Part shown: piece by piece, positions 11,501 to 19,893 of the stretch
How the letters are laid out: every line of letters starts with the position of its first letter
Position numbering within the stretch: position 1 is the stretch's first letter
Assembly (NCBI GenBank): GCA_009801015.1
Contig: VHZZ01000136.1
Span: 108,668 to 134,985, forward strand
Source of the DNA: Silene noctiflora
Lineage: Eukaryota; Streptophyta; Magnoliopsida; Caryophyllales; Caryophyllaceae
Direction: 5' to 3'
DNA: 26,318 nucleotides
Made by a program: the position numbers and the translations under genes
Notes under the pieces: model-generated
What the model was told of the DNA's origin: nothing
The model's input: only the letters and a program-made list of their open reading frames with translations
Database searches by the model: none

Positions 11501-14500
11501 TATTTTGATAGGAGGAAAATGATCATATATACGGCGCTTCATTCAATTCCCTTACATCCATGGATTCATCAAACAAATCTTCAAAGTAAAATATTACTCT
11601 TGAATTTTGATAAAATGTTTAATTGACTTTATAATTTTATAATAAATTGAATTATATTATGTATCATACTATAGATATTTATTGGGTTCTTTGATAATTT
11701 CAATTGATATTGTTTCAGAAATCTGTATGATAAATTAGAGGATGATCTTAGTGGTGCTAGTTCAAATATTGAGAAATCTACATCTCAATGTTGTTCTCCA
11801 CGTCAAGTTGACAATGGTGAAAAAAATGAAGATGCGACATCGGACAAGGAAGCTACTGGAAAAGTGGCAGATAGTTCCACATTGCCATTACATCATAGAA
11901 GGGCAACATCATCAACATGTGCATATACGTTAGAAATTCCAACTATGAGATCAGAAAGGTATGATTTCAAAACCCTTTTTAAAACTTATTAATTATAAAT
12001 AACGTTTTTTTATGTAATAAATCACGATTGTCATCATAAATTTCTTTTAAGGCTTAATAAAACAGAGTGAAACTGCATATTTTCAAAAATAATCCAAATA
12101 GAGTCTAAAGAGATTAAAGGATAAGAATGTTAACTAAACAATCAGTGGTTTTAGTTAATATAAGAAAATTTAGCAAGCAGAATACCTTGCATTTGTCTTC
12201 ATCCACACACACATACACACACAGAGTTGAGATATGGTGAATCCCTTTAAATATTTGAGCCTTCGAGTCCCGATAGAATAACACAGTTATTCAATACAAT
12301 TACATGAGTTCTTCAATCAAATAGCTGGGAAAAAAACTCCAAAAAAACTTGCGACTTCAGATGGTCATCTGCCCCCATCCACTGTACCGGTTGGTCATCC
12401 TTTCTCCCATGAGTTTTTCAAATCGAGTTAGTTGCATTGTAAAACACTCCAATATCCTTAACATGATTTTTGAATTGAAACGTTAATGAATAATACCATA
12501 GATTATTGTTGTATAAACTTTATTGTACTTAACATGACACAAAACATGTTACATGTTATATGGTTAGGCTTCAATTTTACGTTTTTTTAGTTTATAAAAA
12601 TTTCATCACTAAATTTTATAATTTGTAATTGTCATTATTCACATAGTTAAATATGTTGGAATGATCAAGCTATGAAACAAAATTAAATTTATTTTACTTG
12701 CTAATTGATTTGACAAATATAGCTTTAAATCACCAAAGCAACTAGAAAATACATCTATCAACGATGTTGCAATAAGTACAAGTGGATTAGAAGAACCAGT
12801 GTCTGAGCCAACTCCTAGAACAACAAGAGCTTCACCAGGTTTGCACTTAAATTTATTTTATTAGTTACGTGTTTTAATCTTATAATAATCATAGTTACAG
12901 AAAATGTTTTATATATGATGCGGATTAAAACAGCGGAATAACACAAACAAAGATATTTGCCGTAACTAGACCTATAGCTACGTCAATGGTGATTGTATTC
13001 AAGACCTATTGAATACGAATCAGGTTAAAGTTTGAAAACGCGTCAAACAATAACAAGGGGTGAATCGAACGCGTCAATTCAAAGAAACAATCGAACGTTA
13101 ATAAAACGATACAATTGAAACAATTTCGGGTTTTTACTTAATTCATTCTCTGCCCCCCAACATACAAATACTCAGAGGCTTATATATAGCCAACTTGAGA
13201 CTAGTTTGAACAACCCAAAGGCAACGAAAAGTTGCTCATAAATTAGCTAATTAAGGTTAGGACTTAAGCTAAATTAAGACTCCTTATTGTAGTAATTAAA
13301 ACAGAGAAATTGAAGAGATAACATAAAGACTCCCTTTATTGGATAACAAAGTTGTGGATAAATTGCCACACATTAAGCTAACGGTCCACTGCAAGTTATT
13401 AAGCTCACATTAGTATTTTACGAGCATGACTTTCGTACCATCCAATGAAGCTCACACGTTCAATGAAAGCTCGAAATACATTTAATTATTCTCGAAAATA
13501 ATTAAACTGATTTCCGACTTTCAATGAACTCGTTCCTTCATTGACCCACATCCCAACTCGTATCAATATACTATTTCCTATTCCTTGGGATCATATACCA
13601 TTTAATTTCACACTATTATTAAGACAAGTAAGTCATGTATGGTACCAAATTGAGCTTAGTTATATGTCCATGGCACACACTCCAGACCAGATCATCAGTC
13701 CTCAATTCCTCACATCAAAGCGCCAAATCCATACCCCAACATCATTCCACCCACATCACCACTACCTCAAGTAGCCCAATTATAAGACACCACAAAGTCT
13801 ATCGACTCCACCATCCCACCTAGGGGTGATAACGACTCGAGTGTGTTCATGAAACAAAACCCGATCTCGAGCACACCTGAACTTCAAAATCAACCTCAAT
13901 ATCAAATTTGCGTGCTTAAACCCGAGCTCGAGCTTATATATATTATTCTTAAATTTTCATTTTTTTTCGTTTTGATACTTTATAAAAAAAGGGGATTCGA
14001 AGGTGATATGTTTAAGTATTGGGCTAATCAATTACAACATTTGGTAAATTTTTTTTTTTGGTGTAAACCATCCGGTTTAATCCGGATTTGAGCCGGGTAG
14101 GGCCACTAGGGCGGTAAAGCTCTGCCTCATGAGTTTCAACACTGCTGCGTTCTCAGGGATTACAACATTTGGTATGACAATACAAAAATATAATCATGAT
14201 AAAATAGTTTCATAAAATAAGAGCAAAATTTTATCCAATTACATAAGTTGAGTCGCTCGCGAGTTTTTCGAGACGAGCTCGGCTCAGCTTGTTAAGTTAT
14301 CAAGCCGAGTTGGCATGAGCCGAGCTTTTATTAAACATGGACTGAACCAAACTCGAGCTGTTCTCGAGCTATCTCATCTCATTATCACCCATAATCTCAC
14401 CTACTTGCATGTACTACCTCGCTTATACCACAACGCCACCCTACCGCCATTACTCCGGCCACCTAAAATGCAATCATGCTCAATTTGTAGTGCGAAAAAG

Positions 14501-17500
14501 AGCGTAGAGGAGTATTCCCTGACACTGCCGTTTTTTCCACTGTTTAGGGTTCCAAGAAGAGAGAAATATGACCAATGAGGAATTTATAACGCCTTCCCCT
14601 CCGACAGTGAATAAATTGAGGTTTTGTGGAGACATTAGGAAAAAAAACAAAAACACGTGATTTTGAGGGTTAGGCTCGTTTTGGGTGGTTGGTGGTGCGT
14701 TTTTTAGGTGGTCGATTTACAGGTGGTTGTGGTGGTGGTTATAGTGATAGTTGACGGGAATTGTGTTGTACTATAACTAATGGAGTATGATGGTGAGGTT
14801 CAGGGAGGACTTTAAGTTATATGGAGGTATGAAAGAGGGGTGAGAGGTAACTTGATTGTAGATAGGTTATTTCTTAGGTTATTTTTTCCTCAATTTATGG
14901 ACTACACAACCAGTTGTATAAGTTGTACGGTGTAGAATCTGAGTTTTATAATAAAGTATTTGAGCTTTATGTTAAAGAATATGAGTTTTATTAGAAAGTA
15001 TCTGATCTCATCCATTTACACATTAAAAATATGAACTTTGCATTAGCTCAGAAAAAATACATATAAGCTCGGATTCTTATACCTTGGTTGTACAATGCTT
15101 ATATACAACTGGATGTATAATCCTATTTGTGATTTTTCCTTTTTAAAGGAATGCAATGAATTTAGGGTATGGATTGAAAGTGGAAAGATATATCAATGCC
15201 TAAAATGAGAGGGAATACTATTTTTCCGAAATGAAATGAAATTGTTTTATTTATTGATTCTGTTTTATGCTAAGTTTTTAGCTCAAGTAATTTTTTTTAT
15301 GTCCAAACTGATTCATATCATATACGCTAGCTAATAGTGAAGATATGGAAGCAAAGGTAGCAGTTATTCAACAAAAAGGGCGGTTTAAAGTTACTTCAGA
15401 AAATGTGGATTTAGAAAAGGTGAATGCATAGAACAATATACATGTTTCCTTTCATTTGATTGTATACATATTTCTAAATATGAATGAGAAATTTTGGAAA
15501 ATGTATACAACTAAATGGAATATAGGAAGTAATATTAAGGTTATCTCATTTACAAACATACTTGACTTCTAATTTTTTTTGTTTATGTTTTTTGTTTTGT
15601 GTTTTAGACAGCTTCATCACATGCAACACTTCCAAAGAGTCAAAGTTTACAAGTAAGAAACATAGGATTTCATATTAAATATGTTTTAGTTAATATTTTA
15701 TTTTTATTTATTATGGTTTATTTTAAAGTTTTCCTCACAATCTAAAAATTTGATAATTTCCAAATTCACATATTGTTTTTTGTTCACATAAATTTATTAA
15801 CTAATAAGTATACTTATATGTTAATATTATCCGTAAGATAAGTGATCTTAAAGTTATTGACAGATAACTAAAACTCAACGGACTACTATACATGTTAGGA
15901 TTTATTCGAATAATCTTTATTGTACTAAGAGCAACACTAGTTACATTTAAATAAAAAAAGAGTAATCCATTTGAATCTAAATTACAAAATAAAATGTGAC
16001 ATCAATTGAAGTATGAAGATACATGGAAAGAATCTTATCTAGAACCGTTAGTGGACCATATGTATAACATTAAATACCATAGTTTCAAGGCATATATATA
16101 AAGGAAGATTGTTGAAATATTTTTTTGCTTAAAATTTATCTTTTATTTGATAACAAATTTATATTCGAGAATTCGCATAATACTCTTGAAATACAACTCT
16201 TGAACTATGTCATCCATAAACTTTAATAATCTTTCTAAGATCCACTGGTGATTTGTTTTAACATAGACACCTAGATATCTTATTGTTTTATCAAGTAACC
16301 TTCAATCTAATACTTTCAAATAAAGTTATCCTCTGAATGTTATTCTTGGAACCATGTTATACGTCTCTTCATTTTAATTAACCATTTATTTAAAGTTGAC
16401 TCTTGAGTATTTCTTAGGATAATATAAGTTGAATTCTATGACTACTTCTTGGCTAACATGAAATTCTTCAATAAAAATCCCTACAAACTTATTTTAACTC
16501 ACAACAGTCTTTAAAAAGGAATAAAATGATGCTATTAAACATCTAGTAAAAGATAATTTAATTTATCAATTTCAAGTGTTCAACCTATGATAAAAACTAG
16601 ACTGTTCAACCCTGACGATTTTGAATAATTTTATTCACCTAAGGTTCGCATTGACATCTTGTTAACTTTTAAATTAGAGAGTTCCAAAATATTTGAAAGA
16701 CCGACATGTATCACAATCTCCAAAAGTAAAGTGAACTTCTTAATCCATTCTTCACATCTCCATTACTCACTCCAAAGAAAGATAATTAATGATCATCAAG
16801 TTCATGTGTAGGTCAACGTAAAAACGATATTTGTTAAGAACGTAAATAAGACATTATACAGAGACTACGTCACCTTATGAAAAGATAAGTCATTTACAAA
16901 TGAAAGTGATGATTATTTTAACCATGAACATCTAAGAAGATGCATATTCCTAATGCTTCTTATGCCATCGTTGACCATCGAAGAGAGAACATTCATAACA
17001 ACACAAATCAATTTAATGTGACAGAGAATCTAATATCTTACTTTATTCCTTTTTCTTCCTTGAAGATCTACAGATGGTAGAAATGCATTTAACTACTCAA
17101 TCGGTTAAAAGCTTTGAAAACTAGACTTAGTCAAAGATCTAAGCGCAAAGTTTCAAATAAAGAACTCAAATATCTTCCTCCTGTGAACCTTAATTTTGAT
17201 ATGGTGATACATGTAAGATCGCATAATACTTCACCAGACATTAAGGAAATAATTGTGTAATGGTCCTAACCTGAATGAGGATAAATTAGTAATATTACTC
17301 AATAATAGTTGTGTTCTATTCCCTTCATTCCATTTTTATTGTCCTATTTCCCTCAAAATTTACCCCAAAATAATTGTTACCTTCCTAAATTGAGGAAGTA
17401 TTAACTCGACAAATCACTAATCCATTCAATTTTATTAATTTTTCATTTATACCTTTTTGTTATTGAGTTTTCTCATCTATAACCGTTCTTTATGTTAGAC

Positions 17501-19880
17501 CTCGTTTGGTTGCCCTTTCAATTCATGGGAAAATTAAAATCCCATGAATTGGAAAAAGGGAGGATGTTTGGTTGCCAATTTTTTGGCAAAATGTAGGCAT
17601 TCAATTCTCCTAGGAATTTTGAATGCCTACATAATGGTGGAATTGAACTACCTAGCCCCTCCTAGGTAGTTCACAACTCCTGTGGAACTCCCACATGCGC
17701 AACCAAACGACTTTCCCGAATTCATGTGAATTTGTATACAGGAAAACAATTCACGTGAATTGAAAATTCCGGTGTTAGTTGAATTACTTGATGAATCAAA
17801 CGAGGCCTTAATGTAAACTCTACCCTTTAGTTTTTTTTTTTTTTAAAAAAAAAACATTCTCATATATACCCATTTTTTTAGAAAATAATTTCACCAACAG
17901 TGACCTTTTTCCTTGAGTTTGGAAACCGGCCATTTTTAGGAAAAAAAATAACGATCTCGTAAAGAGGATCAATTTGAGAAAAGGCAAAGCTATCGGAATA
18001 TGTAAGCAAGAGTTGCAGTTTGCTAAAGGTCTTTTCGGTTTCGCATTTTTGGCTGCGTTGTTTTCAAGTTATTTGGGATAACATTCAGTTTCCAATAATA
18101 AACATTTGGGTCAACTTTAATACGTTTTAGTCAATTTGGATTTCGTGTCAGATTTGGGTCCTCAATTCGGGTGCGTGTCAGGTTGGGGAGGGTTATTCGG
18201 GTCGGGCCAGTTTTGTCAGGTCTATCCAAGAGTGACAGAGGAGCAAATTTAATACAACTCCTACCCAAAACTGCCAAAATTGTAGTCATTCTTTGCTGAC
18301 ATAATGGTCGAATTTATACAGTTATAACTTAAAGTTTAAACAACATTTTCAAATGTTTCATTTAGGATACGATAGTTTATTTTGTTAGGTTTCCTTGCAA
18401 TATGTCACACACCCAAAACATACAATCATTACAAGTTACTCTAGACATATCCCTAATTTGTAACTTTATAATGTAATTTGATGCCTAAATTGATTACTAT
18501 CACAATTCACATAAATCAGTTGTGACATATTTTTCTATAATGTTGATATTTTGAAGAGGAAGAGATTTTCTACATGGCCCGGTGAACCAAAGTTTATTCA
18601 AATCATACATGGTATTCTTGTTATTTTTTTTATATCATTTCACGTAACCTTGTAATACATTAAATAAAAATGGCCTGACCCTAAACTTGTTTCTGTTAAA
18701 TATCTTTGATAAGTTAATGGCTGAGCTGATCACAAAAGTGTGATTTGGACCAAAGTTGGCTGGTGTGAGTGGTAAGGGCTCTCATCTCTTAAACAAGTGG
18801 TCAAGGGTTCGATTCTTGACTCTTACGAATGAAAAGGCCAAACTTGGGAGGGGTCAACCCATTAAATTGCCTTCAGTACCCCGAAGGAGATTGCCCCAGC
18901 TGTCAGTAGGGGATACTCCTGGTCAACACCAAAAAAAAAAAAAAAACAAAAGTGTGATTTGGAAAAAAAAAACATTATCTTCTATTCTTCATCTTTCATA
19001 TTACGCGATTTACCATAAACTTTAACAAGTTCGTTCCTCTATCAATTAAGGCTGTAAACAACCTGATGAAGTGAATCTCCCAATCGTTCTCTTTTGCTTC
19101 AAAATATCCTTAATTTCTACCTTAAATTTGTTGAGCTTTCCATAATTTTTACACACTAGTTTTCCGATGATCTTTTTCTTAATATTCATCACTCAAACCT
19201 CAATTTCTCTCTTTAGCCACAAAATCTCCCTTAATTTCTCCATGCAAAACCCTAATGTTTTCAACATACTATTTCCCCATCAATTTGAAATTCAAGAAGA
19301 GATGATTTTGAGAAAGTATGGTTAGTATGTCGGATTTGAATGAACTTAAGGTCACCAAGTAAAAAATCCTTAAAAGAAATTGTATAAGGAAATTTTCTAG
19401 ATAGTTATTCCTTTAATGTCAATTTTTATATTATTTGTTTTCTTTGATACTCTTACATAAAAATATTATTGATTCATGCAGGTTATTGCACCAACTTCTA
19501 TAATGTCATTACCTTCTCCGATAAGCTCTCAATCAACGAATCAAGACATCAAACCTTTGTTCTCCTTACTACAATATTTTCTTCAAACAAATATTACTCA
19601 AAGGGTATGTTGTACAACACATTTATCACTCAGACACTTATAATCTCAATCGACGTGTGTTGGCTAATTGTCATATTCTCAACAGGATAATATTTTGAGT
19701 ATGATGAAACAAATTTCTTTTGGGGATTTTAACGGTAATATAAACAAGATTATATGAGAAAGTAAATTGTTTTAGACTTATATTTATAATCACTCACTAT
19801 CGGATTTTTTTTCTACAGCTAATCTTTCAACTGATGAAAATTGTACATCAACTACTCCACCTATCACAGAAAAGTCATTG
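3010..19880 (+). CDS. STE20-like (GCK/BLUS1-family) Ser/Thr protein kinase, 15 internal exons, partial at both ends
   Basis: Joined exons: 3010-3054, 3272-3353, 3465-3533, 3602-3772, 4203-4268, 11188-11256, 11339-11413, 11512-11585, 11719-11958, 12723-12838, 15331-15419, 15608-15652, 19482-19604, 19686-19734, 19819-19880. All introns are GT-AG, phases match at every junction, and the frame stays open for about 458 codons. Seen: the MAPEVMEQ motif of subdomain [19 protein letters not shown] (IX), and [15 protein letters not shown] with the invariant Arg (XI). Then come [54 protein letters not shown] and a Ser/Thr-rich tail. Known: this order is typical of plant STE20/SPS1 kinases related to BLUS1 and animal OSR1/SPAK, soluble kinases that phosphorylate Ser/Thr. 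The specific substrate cannot be told. The N-lobe, HRD and DFG motifs are not found in 1-3009, and the C-terminal coiled coil is not found in 19881-26318. No stop or frameshift is seen, so it looks functional rather than a pseudogene. Confidence 0.93.
3272..3353 (+). CDS. Kinase exon: subdomains IX-X
   Basis: Acceptor catag, donor aag/gtgctt. The first base completes the Lys codon. It reads [18 protein letters not shown], then PFSKFPPMK. The Asp of DIWSFG is the conserved subdomain IX residue that stabilises the catalytic loop. Confidence 0.93.
3465..3533 (+). CDS. Kinase exon: [11 protein letters not shown] segment
   Basis: Acceptor tacag, donor aag/gtatgt, phase 0 at both ends. It reads [15 protein letters not shown] then ERDKKFSK, the loop between subdomains X and XI that is highly conserved in plant BLUS1-like kinases. 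Confidence 0.92.
3602..3772 (+). CDS. Kinase exon: subdomain XI and domain end
   Basis: Acceptor ccccag, donor aag/gtttga, 57 codons in phase 0. It contains [18 protein letters not shown] with the invariant subdomain XI Arg, [18 protein letters not shown], and [13 protein letters not shown], which closes the kinase domain. Confidence 0.93.
4155..4201. repeat. (AT)n microsatellite abutting a splice acceptor
   Basis: About 47 bases of uninterrupted AT end in the AG acceptor (4201-4202) of the exon at 4203. A plausible branch point ctaat lies at 4144-4148, so the microsatellite occupies the whole branch-point-to-acceptor interval in place of a pyrimidine tract. Confidence 0.93.
4203..4268 (+). 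CDS. Exon encoding charged linker after the kinase domain
   Basis: It encodes [20 protein letters not shown] followed by SQ, 22 codons in phase 0. The acceptor AG (4201-4202) is the end of an AT microsatellite. The donor is cag/gtttgt. It is followed by the 6.9-kb intron. Confidence 0.92.
4269..4925. other. AT-rich intron with local duplications
   Basis: There is no gene here. Small repeats include gtatgcacaagtta at 4790-4803 and again at 4910-4923, and ttattaaagg-aataaataatt at about 4752 and 4818. The aaatttaaattatctc / aaatttaaattagtcc pair lies at about 4604-4650. These are local duplications or a short insertion; no family recognised. Confidence 0.5.
5579..5929 (+). mobile_element. Cassandra TRIM LTR (5S rRNA-bearing), plus strand
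   Basis: The ends are TGTAATACTCC and GTTATACA. It carries the best-preserved 5S-derived block of the three insertions at 5732-5795: agaactcca, a box A-like ggttaagcgtgcttgg, and the box C sequence aggatgggtgacctcctggg at 5772-5791, identical to the canonical plant 5S box C region as I know it. No matching duplication flanks it (catca versus accta). It may be a solo LTR formed by recombination, or the flanks may have mutated. Confidence 0.88.
6511..6650. repeat. Array of ACTCGGTCGAGT-type palindromes
   Basis: cactcggtcgagtg lies at 6511-6524 and gtactcggccgagtgc at 6635-6650. Between them are decayed units at about 6531-6545, 6581-6606 and 6613-6624. The central dinucleotides vary (GT, CC, AT, GC) while the ACTCG/CGAGT arms are kept. 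Confidence 0.85.
6677..7224. other. AT-rich intron, nothing recognised
   Basis: No coding potential, terminal repeat or duplication is recognised in this stretch. Confidence 0.5.
7225..7975 (-). pseudogene. L1-type LINE fragment: zf-RVT (zinc-binding in reverse transcriptase) region, frameshifted
   Basis: Read on the minus strand. An open segment from 7965 gives [20 protein letters not shown] and RDRWIK. It is followed by [15 protein letters not shown] and W-x-K-V-F at about 7770-7695. After a frame change near 7685 comes [20 protein letters not shown], then [20 protein letters not shown] with C-x-x-C and H/C ligand spacing at about 7590-7540. A further frame change before 7400 leads to [17 protein letters not shown]. 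This order (F-x-V-x-x-AYD, W..K..W, CxLCG..ET..HxFF.C, W..RN.R.F) is that of the zf-RVT domain near the C terminus of plant LINE polyproteins. The frames are broken, so it is a dead 5'- and 3'-truncated copy. Confidence 0.85.
7976..8374. other. Intron sequence, nothing recognised
   Basis: AT-rich spacer between the LINE fragment and the inverted-repeat region. The open frame at 8121-8333 has no recognisable protein character. Confidence 0.5.
8504..8570. repeat. (CT)n microsatellite, interrupted
   Basis: Runs of ctctct with single interruptions (tat, ttatccccc). The pyrimidine-rich strand continues as ccctccc/ccttccctt to about 8655. Confidence 0.92.
9386..9415. repeat. (GA)n microsatellite
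   Basis: gagaga repeat interrupted once by gata. Confidence 0.92.
10642..10895. mobile_element. Possible Stowaway-like (Tc1/mariner) MITE remnant
   Basis: The start actccctagaatccggtcaa resembles the Stowaway TIR style CTCCCTCC-x-TCCGGTCAATTG next to a TA. The other end (ccctttggtctagattggag) is only partly inverted to it, so one TIR is decayed or the element is truncated. The remainder of 10214-11187 is AT-rich intron with no feature seen. Confidence 0.35.
11188..11256 (+). CDS. Exon encoding the conserved [17 protein letters not shown] motif
   Basis: Acceptor ttgtag, donor ctg/gtacac, 23 codons in phase 0. [20 protein letters not shown] followed by ASL is a signature of plant BLUS1-like kinases just C-terminal to the kinase domain. 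It joins directly to the exon at 4203-4268 despite 6.9 kb of intervening repeats. Confidence 0.92.
11339..11413 (+). CDS. Exon of the regulatory tail (IQEDELFDK...)
   Basis: Acceptor ttgtag, donor aat/gtttgt, 25 codons in phase 0. It begins IQEDE, continuing the QASLIQD-type motif of the family, and is acidic. The donor gtttgt is weak but keeps the frame. Confidence 0.87.
11512..11585 (+). CDS. Exon of the regulatory tail ([12 protein letters not shown]...)
   Basis: Acceptor gatag, donor aa/gtaaaa. It encodes [18 protein letters not shown] followed by a Ser-rich stretch, ending in phase 2 within a Lys codon. Low-complexity and probably disordered. Confidence 0.86.
11719..11958 (+). CDS. Large exon of the Ser/Thr-rich regulatory tail
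   Basis: Acceptor tttcag, donor ag/gtatga. It has 240 bases, starting by completing a Lys codon and ending two bases into an Arg/Ser codon. It is rich in Ser, Thr, Asp, Glu and Lys (for example [15 protein letters not shown] and [15 protein letters not shown]), consistent with a disordered phosphorylatable region. Another frame also reads open by chance over 11742-11933; the + frame given here is the one that joins the neighbouring exons. Confidence 0.9.
11959..12722. other. Intron, no element recognised
   Basis: AT-rich, with a short CA/TACA-rich run near 12205-12222. I saw no coding match or target-site duplication in this 764-base intron. Confidence 0.5.
12723..12838 (+). CDS. Exon of the Ser/Thr/Pro-rich tail
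   Basis: Acceptor aatatag, donor cag/gtttgc. The first base completes a Ser codon. It encodes [20 protein letters not shown] and [15 protein letters not shown], and leaves one base of the next codon (G). Confidence 0.88.
12916..13565 (-). mobile_element. Solo LTR, 650 bp, minus strand
   Basis: It starts TGATGCGG and ends CGTATCA, giving short inverted termini TGAT-x-CG. The 5-bp duplication atata flanks it at 12911-12915 and 13566-13570; this is low complexity, so only moderate support. A minus-strand TATA box ctatatataag near 13177-13187 sets the orientation. There is no internal coding DNA on either side, so it is a solo LTR. The length and TATA layout suit a Copia-type LTR, but the family was not identified. 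Confidence 0.65.
13821..14393. mobile_element. Non-autonomous hAT element, interrupted by a SINE
   Basis: The ends are inverted: TAGGGGTGATAA on the left and TTATCACCCATA on the right. The flanking 8-mers atcccacc (13813-13820) and atctcacc (14394-14401) match at 7 of 8, the duplication size of hAT transposons. The interior has subterminal CTCGAG / GAGCTCG motifs at both ends, which is common in hAT elements. Short open frames inside do not resemble transposase. Confidence 0.75.
14047..14158 (-). mobile_element. Short SINE (minus strand) nested in the hAT element
   Basis: A perfect 16-bp target-site duplication, attacaacatttggta, is at 14031-14046 and 14159-14174. A T-run at 14049-14059 on the plus strand is the poly(A) tail of a minus-strand retroposon whose 3' end reads ggtttacacc-A(n). 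A box B-like ggctcaaatcc lies on the minus strand at about 14085-14095. At 112 bp it may be 5'-truncated. Confidence 0.8.
14402..14899. other. Intron between elements, GGTGG-rich patch
   Basis: No gene. The patch at about 14680-14745 is rich in ggtggt, similar in texture to 9950-10140 and 21920-22030. Confidence 0.4.
14900..15122. mobile_element. MITE with about 25-bp TIRs, probably Mutator-like
   Basis: The left end gactacacaaccagttgtat and the right end (inverted) gattatacatccagttgtat match at most positions. The flanking 9-mers caatttatg (14891-14899) and ctatttgtg (15123-15131) match at 7 of 9, fitting the 9-bp duplication of Mutator-like elements. The 223-bp interior is non-coding. Confidence 0.7.
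15331..15419 (+). CDS. Exon encoding the [11 protein letters not shown] motif
   Basis: Acceptor cgctag, donor aag/gtgaat. It encodes [16 protein letters not shown] and then [13 protein letters not shown], a hallmark of the plant family that resembles the GRF-type conserved segment of OSR1/SPAK kinases. A second AG at 15336-15337 would break the frame and is rejected. Confidence 0.92.
15608..15652 (+). CDS. Short exon [15 protein letters not shown]
   Basis: Acceptor ttttag, donor caa/gtaaga, 15 codons in phase 0. It matches the position of the family segment L-x-K-S-x-S-M-Q that follows ENVDLEK. It is flanked downstream by a 3.8-kb intron. Confidence 0.85.
15653..17494. other. Intron, mostly unassigned
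   Basis: 1.8 kb of AT-rich DNA without recognisable coding matches. A segment at about 17318-17395 (attcccttcattccattttt) resembles a Stowaway terminus, but no inverted partner was found. Confidence 0.45.
17498..17807. mobile_element. Tourist-like (PIF/Harbinger) MITE, 310 bp
   Basis: The termini gacctcgtttggttg and atcaaacgaggcc are inverted and have the GGCCT-GTTTGGTT style of PIF/Harbinger TIRs. TTA duplications flank it at 17495-17497 and 17808-17810. The interior contains further inverted repeats (cccatgaatt, aggcattcaa / ttgaatgcct, cctaggtagtt), so it could fold strongly. Confidence 0.85.
17811..18731. other. Intron, unassigned
   Basis: Contains a T/A homopolymer junction at 17829-17854 and a gggtc-rich patch at about 18110-18225. 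No gene, TIR or duplication recognised. Confidence 0.45.
18750..18945 (+). mobile_element. tRNA-derived SINE with intact 18-bp duplication
   Basis: A perfect 18-bp duplication, acaaaagtgtgatttgga, is at 18732-18749 and 18946-18963. A pol III box B ggttcgattc lies at 18807-18816. A box A-like tract, tggtgtgagtggtaag, lies about 45 bp upstream, giving tRNA-like spacing. The body ends ggtcaacacc followed by an A-run (18931-18946). The 18756-19025 open frame is an artefact of this element. Confidence 0.9.
18964..19481. other. Intron end before exon 19482, unassigned
   Basis: AT-rich; nothing recognised apart from the acceptor at 19480-19481. Confidence 0.5.
19482..19604 (+). CDS. Exon encoding [13 protein letters not shown]...[13 protein letters not shown]
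   Basis: Acceptor tgcag, donor agg/gtatgt, 41 codons in phase 0. The segment [16 protein letters not shown] followed by the [11 protein letters not shown] of the next exon matches the conserved amphipathic segment near the C terminus of plant BLUS1-like kinases. Confidence 0.88.
19686..19734 (+). CDS. Exon encoding [16 protein letters not shown]
   Basis: Acceptor aacag, donor cg/gtaata. It has 16 codons plus one base, continues the conserved QRDNIL-x-x-MKQI motif, and lies only 81 bases after the previous exon. Confidence 0.88.
19819..19880 (+). CDS. Last visible kinase-gene exon ([16 protein letters not shown]...)
   Basis: Acceptor ctacag, donor ttg/gtaagt (perfect). It completes an Ala codon and ends in phase 0 after TEKSL. 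No stop occurs, so the gene continues. The usual C-terminal coiled-coil exon (a HEITELQWRL-like sequence) was looked for by eye in 19881-26318 and not seen. Confidence 0.85.
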
Positions 19881-19893
19881 GTAAGTAATTGTC

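Noticed and set aside
12231..12300. Possible SINE with box B-like cttcgagtcccg
   Set aside because: No box A at suitable spacing, no A-tail and no flanking duplication.
13541..14091. Open frames downstream of the solo LTR as retrotransposon coding remnants
   Set aside because: There are no gag/pol motifs; they span the boundary of the solo LTR and the hAT element.
18756..19025. 89-residue open frame
   Set aside because: It reads through the SINE body and its poly(A) tail.
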